From assembly GCA_031278635.1 (NCBI GenBank), contig JAITKA010000174.1, positions 1-60,806 of the forward strand: a DNA stretch of 60,806 nucleotides, read 5' to 3'. Below the pieces are notes generated by a model. It was not told the origin of the DNA, did not search any database, and saw nothing but the letters and a program-made list of their open reading frames with translations. Positions 1 to 10,438 of this stretch are shown here, one piece after another; positions within the stretch are counted from its first letter, which is position 1; every line of letters begins with the position of its first letter. The DNA comes from Deltaproteobacteria bacterium. Its GTDB lineage: Bacteria > Desulfobacterota > Desulfarculia > Adiutricales > Adiutricaceae. The position numbers and the translations under genes are program-made.

Positions 1-245
1 CTGAGGTTGGCCTGGGTAAGGCGTCTGGTAAGGGCCCGGTGGTTGGCCTGGGTAATACCCGTGTGGTGGGAACTGAGGCTGGCCCGGGTACGGCGCTTGA
101 TATGGGACCAGGGGCTGGCCAGGGTAATATCCCTGTGGAGGGCCCTGGGGCTGGCCAGGGTAATATCCCTGTGGAGGGCCCTGAGGCTGGCCCGGGTAAG
201 GTGGTTGATAGGGGGCCTGGGGTTGGCCAGGGTAATAACCTTGTT
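1..245. repeat. In-frame tandem repeats encoding (G)YYPGQPQ-x-PYQ-x-PYPGQPQ units (about 30/60 bp period)
   Basis: The block ggggctggccagggtaatatccctgtggagggccct occurs twice in direct succession near 115-180; flanking 60-bp blocks translate to the same motif. Confidence 0.8.
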
Positions 246-360
246 GGGGGGGGTGGGGTTGGCCCGGGTTAGGTGTGGCTTGGCTGGTTTCAAGGGTATC
301 CTTTAGGTCAACCAAAAGCTCATCGTCATTTTCAGGGGTAAAGTCTTCAAAATCGTCCAT
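1..360 (-). CDS. Pro/Gly/Gln/Tyr-rich repeat protein, N-terminal part only, truncated by the window edge
   Basis: Reverse-strand ATG at 358-360 opens a frame that stays open to position 1: [72 protein letters not shown]... It is missing from the ORF track because it has no stop inside the window; the + strand ORFs listed here are its antisense. Confidence 0.75.
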   Translation of the reverse strand, partial: MDDFEDFTPENDDELLVDLKDTLETSQATPNPGQPHPPQQGYYPGQPQAPYQPPYPGQPQGPPQGYYPGQPQGPPQGYYPGQPLVPYQAPYPGQPQFPPHGYYPGQPPGPYQTPYPGQPQ

Positions 361-899
361 TTAAATAGGCTCCTACCAACAACATTGGCAAAATATAGCA
401 TTTTGAATTTATTTTGTAAATTATAGTAACGCTAGCACGTAATTATTCCATACTTCCGGTGGCCCACTTCCTAGGTCAGGCGGTGCCCTAAATAACCTCC
501 CAGCCAAGGAGATGGCCCCAGTCGCCATCCGGATCATGGTCGGCCAGTCATGGGGTGGCAAGGTCCGGGCCCCCATAAGCAACATTGCCCCCGGCTATCC
601 CGAGGGCTAAAGGTGACGGGGTCCCAGGCGTCCTTGGGGCTCATAAGGTTGGTTCCAAACGAGACTAAGTGAGACCAAAGGTTCCTGAGTAGGCTTAAAG
701 GGATATTTTTTAACCGTCTGTCCCGAAGGTAACCACGTTTAAAAAAATATGGTGGATCGCATCGGCCAGCGGGATGGCCTTGGCTTTGATGACTACCGGG
801 CGAATAAATTCCTAATATTGGTAATAAATGTCACATTTAAATTTGATTTTCAAAAAAACGGTGTAAATAATTTGAAATTGTAGAATTTTTATGGTTCGA

Positions 900-2537
900 T
901 TAATTTTGTTCTTCTTTTTTTAATTCAACGAGAACGTTGGTCCTTCCGCCAATGATCAAAGCGACCTTGTATATGTCATGGCCGCTTCCCAGGTACGGTT
1001 TGGTAAGATTTTTATCATCGATTTTTTTCATGGCCGCTTTGGCGGCTTTTTTCATCTTCTTCTCAAGGTCTTTTTCGGGGTCACTTTCATCTTTTGGTTT
1101 TCTCAGGGGACAGTATTCTATATCAAGGACGAAAAGGGTCCCGTCCGGCGCCCGGTAACGGGCGTCATGGCTCCAGTCGCCCTCGGGAATGTTGGCATCG
1201 ACTTTGGTTTCCGCAAAAAACATGGCCCCTAGAAAGAGGGCGTAATAAAAGGCCGCGCTGGCCACATGGCTTTTGGCCGGGATCTCGGCCAGGAAAGCGC
1301 CAAAGGCGCGTTGAACGGCTTCCGCGTCCAGCCCTATCAGCGAAGCTACCATATCTTTGGTATGTTTATGGGCGAGAAAAGGGCGCGCCAATGTGTTTAT
1401 GGGAAGAAAAAGCGATATGACCAGGGCCCTGACCTGAAGGTTGGGTATTTTAAGGATCCATTCCTTGTTGCCCGCGGTTACGTTTAACCGATCCAGGGTT
1501 AAGAACCCACTTTGGAATAACAATTTAATGGGATCCAATTTTTCGCCCAGCTCCAAAGGGATAAGGGGTTGGGGGATGGATATTTCTTCCTGAAAAGCCC
1601 TGGATTTGAGTAGGCCGTCTTTAACGAGGTCGGCAAGAAAAAGCGGGATCCCGGAATGTGGCCAGTAGTCGCCGTCAAGGGCGATGTCAAAGCCGTTCAG
1701 TATGGACGAGGGATTTAATACCCGCGTCTTGCCGTCCCAGGAATACCCGCCATACCAATCGTGGATTAATTCCCTTAGGTCGGACAGCGTTTTCCCCGCC
1801 GACATGGTCCCATCGGCTTTCAAGGCCCGCAGCATAGGTTCCATGCGATCCGAGAGCAAGGAATCGAATTCCTCCGAGGTAAAACCGCAAAGGCTGGCAT
1901 ATCGCCCATCCATGGTAAGATCGACAAGGTCATTCAAAGCGGGAAAAATTGATTGGCGCACGAAGGTGGCCAGCCCGGTGATGAAAGTAAAGCCCCGTCT
2001 GGGATCATTGTCTTTAAGGACCGAGAAAAACGATTTTAAATATTCACATATTTCCTTGGAAAGTGTCGGTTTGTGCAGATTCAGTAAGATTGGCGTGTCA
2101 TATTCATCAATTAAAATCGCGATCTTTTCGTTATACTTTTTGAAAAATTGTTCTATGAGGGAATCAAACAGTTCCGGCGGGGAGGAACCCTCGAGGTTCA
2201 GGTTCTCATGGCTGGCGATTATTTTGAGCCTGTTGGCCAGGTCGGATCTAAACGACTTAACGTTATCGAGGTCGATCGCCAGAAAGGTCAAATTTATGAC
2301 GGGTCGAGGTTTCCAGTCATAGTCGGACCCGTCAATCCAAAGCCCCTTAAAAAGCTCCCGGTTGCCTTTCAGCATTTGCTCGAGGGTATCGACCAGAAGC
2401 GTTTTTCCGAAATAGCGCGGGCGGGAAAAAAAACATGGCGACTCGACTTTGATGAGATCGTACAGAAGCTCGGTTTTGTCGGCATAAAAATACTTGCCGC
2501 GCATGGTGGCCAATTTCATTAACCAAGGCATTGTCAT
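900..2537 (-). CDS. AAA-ATPase-like / PD-(D/E)XK nuclease-superfamily protein
   Basis: N-terminal 'YFYADKTELLYDLI...CFFSRPRYFGKTLLVDTLEQML' matches the AAA-ATPase_like family P-loop; C-terminal 'FVLDIEYCPL...KAAKAAMKKIDDKNLTKPYLGSGHDIYKVALIIGG' matches the associated PD-(D/E)XK domain. Confidence 0.85.
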   Translation of the reverse strand: MTMPWLMKLATMRGKYFYADKTELLYDLIKVESPCFFSRPRYFGKTLLVDTLEQMLKGNRELFKGLWIDGSDYDWKPRPVINLTFLAIDLDNVKSFRSDLANRLKIIASHENLNLEGSSPPELFDSLIEQFFKKYNEKIAILIDEYDTPILLNLHKPTLSKEICEYLKSFFSVLKDNDPRRGFTFITGLATFVRQSIFPALNDLVDLTMDGRYASLCGFTSEEFDSLLSDRMEPMLRALKADGTMSAGKTLSDLRELIHDWYGGYSWDGKTRVLNPSSILNGFDIALDGDYWPHSGIPLFLADLVKDGLLKSRAFQEEISIPQPLIPLELGEKLDPIKLLFQSGFLTLDRLNVTAGNKEWILKIPNLQVRALVISLFLPINTLARPFLAHKHTKDMVASLIGLDAEAVQRAFGAFLAEIPAKSHVASAAFYYALFLGAMFFAETKVDANIPEGDWSHDARYRAPDGTLFVLDIEYCPLRKPKDESDPEKDLEKKMKKAAKAAMKKIDDKNLTKPYLGSGHDIYKVALIIGGRTNVLVELKKEEQN

Positions 2538-4529
2538 GACTTATCGTCTCCTTAGCGCTGACGGCAAAATATTGGACGCCCCTCGATTAGGGGGTGTCAA
2601 AGTTTAACTCGCCGCATGGATCATTATATTACCATAAGGGAAAAGCCAATGGTTGTTTTTTTGCGGCTTTCCAAGCGTTATTGAGAATAGGGAAGGGAAT
2701 TCCCGGATTACCGCTTAAACGGACTCGTTCCATTGACCCCTGAATGGATACGTTAGGTATAATTGCTGACTTAACTATAAAGAAGGCATAAATAATATTT
2801 ATAGCGATAATTTTTCAAAATAAAATTATATTATTTGCTGTGTATTTCTCAAAATAATTAACCGTAGATTTAAAATCTAATTAAAATTAATCAGTATTTA
2901 TTTGGCCATATCCGAAATAATTTTCAAGTTTAAGATGATATCATCCCGCCGAAGAGAAACCAATGGCTCCTCGTAAGGCTAAACAATCCATGATTGGGGC
3001 CTTAGTTTTACCCTCCATCGCGAGACTTTTTATCCTAACCGTTCCCAGGCTCACCTCGCGAGGGCCTAACCGGTACCATATTTTCCCCAACTACGCTAAG
3101 AATCTAATTTTTCCGTCACCATGGCCCTGGCTTTGGCCTGCCTGGTTGCCAAACCGCCACCGCTATGGCATATTCTACCCATCGAACGTGGGGGCCAATT
3201 CTGTCAAGCCTTTAATTTCGTCCCATTTTTCCCCGAATCTTTCCACTTGGCTTTTATTGTCTTCAAAGCGCTAAAAATACCATGAAATGTCCGCCCCCTT
3301 CTCCCATGACATTCCCTGCCTTCTCCCCGGCTCCCATCGTCTCAACCACGGAAACGTACTCTCCCAGGCGGCGGGATACGGGAGCGCGCAACCCTAAGCG
3401 CGAAAAGGCTGGCCCACTTTTGCTTGAGATAAGGGGGCCAAAATGGCCCACTTTCACATGAGAATAATCCACGCCCATGCTCAACCAGCCGTCGCGGCCT
3501 GGGGCGATTGACGGTCGGGTTAGGCAATACATACGCCCTGGGTTTTCGGGAGGGGGTATATGGGGGAGAATGAACCGTCATAACCGTCATACAGTCATAG
3601 AAGCCCTTGCGTCCCCGGTAACGGTGCGATAATAAGAGATTTTTTTACGCTCCGCCTCCTTTGGCTTGCTCGTTACCGCTAAGCGTGAATCCAAAATCGA
3701 GTAGGTTAACCATAAGAGGTGATTAAACAAATTGTTAGTTTGCGAAAAAATTTATTAAATAACTAAGAAGCTATAATTTCTAATATAAATTAAGTTTTAG
3801 TGATAAAATAATTATTCGAAAAGATTCATTGTTTAAATGAAATTTAAATAAATTTAATTTTAACGTAACATTATTAAAAATTACTATATAGGCAATAAAA
3901 TTACCATTAGCTCGATAGAGCCAGTAAAGCTGACCCTTGGTGATTTATGTTTCAGGTGGCGAGAGACGGCGAGGTTGGGGATGGTTACGTTTCGGCGGTT
4001 AGGGCGGGGTGGATATTGGGATCGCAAGTGAGATTATGCTGATTGTCTGAAAATTTTGCTTGATTATGATTAGTTATCTGTTGTATGTTAGCGGATAATT
4101 ATATAATCATGGTTATTAGGGAGTAGCGTCGGCTTAAGCGTTGACCAAAAGGGCGATATTTATGCTACGCGTTGTCGGCGGGGGGAAAGGGAAGGGCTTA
4201 TTGGCCATGGCGGCTGGGCGGGAGGCGCTTGGAAGTATCGGGAGGCTTGGGTCGCCGGGATGGCAAAAAGCCGAAAAAATTTAAAATTTTTCAATCTTTT
4301 TAATGGTCTCTGGGCTTGCTATAATGGGTTAGGCGTTGGCCCGGGGCGTTGGGACTTGGGGTTGCCGGGTCCTGGGCCGCGGTGGGCTTGGGAATCGTTT
4401 TGGGAAATAACTTTATGGCCGTTGGGGCTTACCTGTATGGAAGAGCTCAAGGCGGTTAACTTTTATAAGGGTAAGATGGGTGATTAGTATTTTGAAGAGC
4501 AAAACTATAAATAAAAATATGGTGTTTTA

Positions 4530-5840
4530 ATGTTCAAAAAGTTATTTTCCAAGGCCAATTATGAGGAGAAAGCCAATCTTTACACGTTGTTGGATTTTCT
4601 CCTGGCCAGCCTGAGCCGGCTGGTCGAGGTCACGGCCTTGCTTCTGCTTTCCTCCGGCCTTGCCGACAAGCTGGCCAACGTTTACGTTCTGCCTTTTAGC
4701 GAAAAACCGATCGAGCTATTGCTTTTGGCCCCGATGATCATCGTTTTCACCCTGGCGGTCTCGATATGCCCGGCTTTGAGGTCGAGCCTCAGGACGGCCT
4801 GCGGGATCGATTCCAGGCCGCTTAAATCCAAGCTGGCCATCGTCCTTCCCTACTGGATCTTTGGCTTTTTCTATCTCTGGCTGGTCTCGTGGATATTGCT
4901 CATCAACATGAACAACGGAAGGTTGATCCTGTGGACCTTCGCCCTGGCCCTCTCCCTGTGGGCTTTGGTGGTGTTGGAGGCCGCGATAACGAACCTGGAG
5001 GTAAAAGCCAAGCTTAGGGACATGACCGGCGAGGAGTTCCCCGAGGGCCTGTACGGCTTTTTCGAAAAGTGGCAAAAGCACCAGGGCGGGAAGCTCATGG
5101 TTTGCGCGAATTTCGGTCCCGGCCTGACCATGCCCACCTACCAGGGGCAAAACCTTATCGTGACCGAGAAGGCCCTGGCCGCTTTCCAGCCCGAGTCGCT
5201 CAAGGCCGGGCTGGTCATGGCCATGGTCTCCCAGATGCTCAAGCTTAAGCGGAATTACCTGGTCCTGAGGCTCGTGGCCCTGACCATGGCCGTGCCCGCC
5301 TCGATGATCCTCCTCTACAGCCTGGGCTTCATGATGGGCTACCCGGTCACGGTCAGGGTCAGCCACGTGGGCTTGGTCTGGCTGGGCTGCTGGCTCAGTT
5401 TCCACGTCTCGAATCTGGTCATGAACCTCATCAGCCGGATCCTCTACCATCGCCTGAATCTGGCCACCATCGCCATCATGGGCCAGATAATGCCCTTGGT
5501 CAAGGCCATAGAGACGATGGCCCACTATAACTTCATGCCCAAAAAAGCGCCCTGGTGGAGGACCATCAATAGCCCTTACCCGGCGCCGAAGGATCAGATC
5601 CGGGCCATCATGGCCGGGCTAAGCGATCTCTCGGCCAAGGGCGCGAGGAAAACCGAGAGCCCCCCGGAGGACCTGGCCCAGGCCAAGGCCCGGGCGGCCG
5701 ATATCTTCCGGGAGGGCGGGCCCAACGGCCAGGGTGGCGATTTCAAGGACAAAATCCGCTACAAGGTCCATGACGACTCCGAGGAGGAGGGTTTCGAGGC
5801 CTTCGATGGCCCGGCGGATCGGGATCGTTCCGAGGATTGA
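4530..5840 (+). CDS. Multi-TM membrane protein resembling an M48 (HtpX/Ste24-type) peptidase but lacking the zinc motif
   Basis: Several hydrophobic segments; 'NLIVTEKALAAFQPESLKAGLVMAMVSQMLKLKRN' aligns by eye with the M48 'vTtGLLelL..eELeAVLAHElaHvknrd' region. Confidence 0.55.
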   Translation: MFKKLFSKANYEEKANLYTLLDFLLASLSRLVEVTALLLLSSGLADKLANVYVLPFSEKPIELLLLAPMIIVFTLAVSICPALRSSLRTACGIDSRPLKSKLAIVLPYWIFGFFYLWLVSWILLINMNNGRLILWTFALALSLWALVVLEAAITNLEVKAKLRDMTGEEFPEGLYGFFEKWQKHQGGKLMVCANFGPGLTMPTYQGQNLIVTEKALAAFQPESLKAGLVMAMVSQMLKLKRNYLVLRLVALTMAVPASMILLYSLGFMMGYPVTVRVSHVGLVWLGCWLSFHVSNLVMNLISRILYHRLNLATIAIMGQIMPLVKAIETMAHYNFMPKKAPWWRTINSPYPAPKDQIRAIMAGLSDLSAKGARKTESPPEDLAQAKARAADIFREGGPNGQGGDFKDKIRYKVHDDSEEEGFEAFDGPADRDRSED

Positions 5841-6355
5841 ATGGCGCCGCTTTTTCGTTCGCGACGCCCCGGGGCGGGCCATCGGCGTCGACCATGGCCC
5901 GGCCCGGGTTTGCGACTTAAGTGATAGCGTTTGTCTAGCCAAAGCCTTGCCAGAATATGATTTAATGCATATTTGCAATCAAAGTTTTGCATATATGACG
6001 GCATTCCCCACTGGTTCCGCAAAAAAAAATTGGCTTCTAGGTATAAATTCTATCCATACGTTTTATCAACCGAAATTTTATTTGATAAAAATTCCCGAAT
6101 GTGTTATCTTAGATTCAAGCGGAGCTTTTCTATCCGACTAACTCGCATTCATGGAGATTTTTCAGCCCAAAGAGGCTTGTTGATTAAGCCGTAGGTAGTA
6201 GGGCTTGGTATTTGAAAAAAGTTTGATCGACCCGCCAAAACCCCGAAATCGAAAAGTTGATGGTTTAACCTTTATTTTTAAGAGGTTAGCTTGACCGGCT
6301 TTTCGCGGGCGGTGGGCTTTCGCGGTTTATCGGGTTTGACAGACCAAAAAAACGC

Positions 6356-6384
6356 TTGACCTTTACCGCAGGATAGTATATACA
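6356..6384 (+). promoter_or_regulatory. Sigma70-like promoter (TTGACC-N17-TATACA)
   Basis: TTGACC 6356-6361, 17-bp spacer, TATACA 6379-6384. Confidence 0.4.
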
Positions 6385-6622
6385 AGCAATCACGCTGACC
6401 GCCCTATAGCCGCTTGGGCTGGATTGGCTACCTTCACAAGACCTTCTTTGGGACATTCCTTAACATTAGCGCTTTTCAACCGTCCTTCCGATATCCCATA
6501 ACGGATATTGATGGCCGTTGGCTCGATTGGCTTTTGGGCTTGGCCCGGCTTATGGGCAAGGGCTTATTGCGATGCCGATCACGCTAACGGTGGTCCTGCC
6601 GTTATATCTTAAAATATATCGC

Positions 6623-6651
6623 TTGACATTTTGGATGCCACAACGTATTAT
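6623..6651 (+). promoter_or_regulatory. Near-consensus sigma70-like promoter (TTGACA-N17-TATTAT)
   Basis: TTGACA 6623-6628, 17-bp spacer, TATTAT 6646-6651. Confidence 0.55.
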
Positions 6652-6855
6652 CAGTCCACCAAACCAAATCTAAGCATCAACTAACTGTTCATCTTTTAGG
6701 TGCTGGATGGTTGTGTTGCCCTTACCTAAGAAGTAAGAGTAGTTTTCAGAGTTCACCATACTTCAGACCAACTCTATTCAATCACATAAAAATAATTGCA
6801 ACTCCGTTAAAAAATTCCACAACGACTGCGGTTGATACTTGAGTTTTTTTAATGG

Positions 6856-6893
6856 AATGTTTTTAACTTGTTTTACGATAAGTTAAAAACATT
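6856..6893. repeat. 14-bp perfect inverted repeat with 10-nt loop
   Basis: aatgtttttaactt (6856-6869) / aagttaaaaacatt (6880-6893). Confidence 0.85.
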
Positions 6894-7527
6894 GTCCTTA
6901 TCAGTATGTATTTACCATTCGATAGTGCATAAAAATAGTACTATTTTAAAATATTTAACCATAAATCAAATAGGTATCAAGTTAAAGTGCCCCCAGGAAT
7001 CCTTTAGTCCCGTTTTTAGACGTTGCCGGGGGCGTTTGGCCAGGCGCCTATTTTATGGGCCAGGTTAGCCCGAGGCACCGTTTTTGCGGAACCATCGTAG
7101 GGTTTTGGCCCCAAGGCGGAAACGTTAAGGCCGAACCGGGAAAGCCGCTTAACCAAACCCCATGCCAAACCATGTCAGCCCCGACACCGTTTAGCCTAAG
7201 ACCTACCCTGGCCGGCAAGGCCAATTAAGGGCATCACCCCGTAGCCGGCCTCGGTCGGCCCGTAAACCGTTCAATCAAAGCCCATGTCGGCCTGGAAGCG
7301 GATCGCGCGATAACAAATAAGTCACTCGCCCGGCGTCCCTGGAAAACCTGAGGCTTTAACGACCCCTTGAGCGACCATAAATCCATGACATTTATTGCTC
7401 ATTTAACTAACATTTTTGCCAACATAGGCGACTTGGAGATTGGTACGTGTATCACCCCGATAATGCCTCAACCGATCCTAAATCCAGCCCCCGGCCCCAA
7501 ACCGGAAATTTTTCTTGGGTGAACTCT

Positions 7528-8790
<1,263 letters not shown>

Positions 8791-8844
8791 CCCGCCCCGG
8801 CCGGGGCAGCCGGCGTCCTTGGATGGGACTGACCGGTTATTGTT

Positions 8845-8873
8845 TTGCTAGTTTAGGAAAAGATCACTATAAT
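8845..8873 (+). promoter_or_regulatory. Sigma70-like promoter upstream of the HDOD gene (TTGCTA-N17-TATAAT)
   Basis: TTGCTA 8845-8850, 17-bp spacer, TATAAT 8868-8873. Confidence 0.5.
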
Positions 8874-8930
8874 AACGATAAGGGCACGCGGCCATGGGGC
8901 CGTTAAACCGCCCATTAACGTTTTGCGAAT

Positions 8931-9890
8931 ATGAACCCTTTCGATACCATGGAATCAGGCAACGCCCGATCCGCCAGTTCCGATCTGCCCATCGATCTTC
9001 AAGTTCAAAGCCGACTGGTGGATATCGGACGATTGGTCAGTCTGCCCAACACGACATTTAGGCTCCTAAACCTGTTGATGAGCGAAAACACCAGCGCGAA
9101 AGATCTTCAGCAAGTCATGGAACAGGACCCAGGGCTTACGGCCAAGGTCATAAGTTTGTCCAATTCGTCCATTTACTCGGTCCGGAACCCCGTATCCACC
9201 ATAGACCGGGCCATAACCATCATCGGTTTCAAAGAGCTTGAGATTATCGCCCTGGGCATAGGCCTGACCGAAACCTTCGATCTCAGGAAGGTGCCCCCGG
9301 GTTTCGATGGCCGGGCCCTGTGGCTCCACAGTTTGGCCGTGTCCTGGATCGGGAGGGAACTGGCCGTGGCCACCGGCGCCGCCGATCCCGGCGAGGCCAT
9401 GATCGGGGGGCTTCTCCATGAGCTTGGGCTCATAATTTTGGTCTCCAAGTTCCCGATCCACTTCAATCAACTGCTGGATCTGATCAATTCCGGGCAGACC
9501 CTCCAGGACGCCGAGACCGCCCTGAGCCTGCGCCACGAGATAATAGGTTACCACCTGGCCCGCAACTGGGGCCTGCCGAAGGTCTTCCAGGAAGTCATAC
9601 TCTACCACCACTTTCCCCAGTCGAGCCCGGTAAACACTAAATTAACCTCGATAATCTCCTTGGCCGATAATTTGGCCCATCGCTCTGGCTACGGCATCGG
9701 AATCGAAAGCGTGTCCATCGATCTTCCTAACATTTTGGGTATACTGGACCTTAAGATAGATAAATTACAGCAACTAATCAAAGACATTCTTACGGCCATA
9801 CCAAAGGTGGAGCAGATGTGGACCCAGTTATTGAACGGGTCCAAACCCGCCCAGAAAGCCGGCGGCCGGTTATCCACCAAGTTTAGCTAA
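8931..9890 (+). CDS. HDOD-domain protein
   Basis: 'SLPNTTFRLLNLLMSENTSAKDLQQVMEQDPGLTAKVISLSNSSIYSVRNPVSTIDRAITIIGFKELEIIALGIGL' is typical of HDOD; also 'GGLLHELGLIIL'. Confidence 0.9.
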   Translation: MNPFDTMESGNARSASSDLPIDLQVQSRLVDIGRLVSLPNTTFRLLNLLMSENTSAKDLQQVMEQDPGLTAKVISLSNSSIYSVRNPVSTIDRAITIIGFKELEIIALGIGLTETFDLRKVPPGFDGRALWLHSLAVSWIGRELAVATGAADPGEAMIGGLLHELGLIILVSKFPIHFNQLLDLINSGQTLQDAETALSLRHEIIGYHLARNWGLPKVFQEVILYHHFPQSSPVNTKLTSIISLADNLAHRSGYGIGIESVSIDLPNILGILDLKIDKLQQLIKDILTAIPKVEQMWTQLLNGSKPAQKAGGRLSTKFS

Positions 9891-9928
9891 AAAAACACGT
9901 ACCGCCCCCGGGCGGTAGCCTTCAATGA

Positions 9929-9958
9929 AAGCCCCATGGCCAAGGGGGCTATTTTTTT
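9929..9958 (+). terminator. Intrinsic terminator after the HDOD gene
   Basis: agcccc-atggccaa-gggggct followed by attttttt. Confidence 0.7.
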
Positions 9959-10006
9959 CGCCAAACGCCTGGCCTCGGCCGGGCGGCCTTTGGCGGTTTA
10001 GGGGCC

Positions 10007-10387
10007 GATGGCGGCCGGGATGGCCAGGCGACCGCCGGGCCGGTAACGGCCGGGAGGAAAGTCCGGGCTCCGCAGGGCGCGATGCTGGGTAACTCCCAGC
10101 GAGGGTAACCTCGGGCAAGCGCAACAGAAAGCAGACCGCCCACCCCCCGGGGTGGGTAAGGGTGAAACGGTGAGGTAAGAGCTCACCGGCCGGCTGGGCG
10201 ACCAGCCGGGCCAGGCAAGCCCCATCGGGAGCAAGACCAAATAGGGGGACTCAGGCTGCCCGTTCAGTCCCCGGGTTGGTCGCTTGAGCGCCGGAGAGAT
10301 CCGGCGCCTAGAGGAATGGTCGCCACTTTGGCCCCCCCAGGGGTGCCAAAGGACAGAACCCGGCTTATCGGCCTCCCGGCCGCCATC
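10007..10387 (+). ncRNA. rnpB: RNase P RNA (bacterial type A)
   Basis: Conserved 'gaggaaagtccgggctcc', 'gcaacagaaagcagaccgcc', 'gggtgaaacggtgaggtaagagctcacc', 'agaggaatggtcgcca' and 'acagaacccggcttat'. P1 helix gatggcggccggga (10007-10020) pairs with tcccggccgccatc (10374-10387). Confidence 0.96.
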
Positions 10388-10438
10388 GCAACCCGGCCGG
10401 CCCCTTCCGGGGTCCGGCCGGGCCCCTAAATATGCCCC

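Noticed and set aside
1684-2322. 212-aa plus-strand ORF
   Set aside because: Antisense to the AAA-ATPase/PD-(D/E)XK gene, whose P-loop and nuclease domain are recognisable.
6868-7068. 66-aa ORF and other 60-100-aa ORFs in AT-rich gaps (e.g. 2963-3274, 4260-4487, 5973-6194)
   Set aside because: No SD, no recognisable domain, composition like non-coding DNA.
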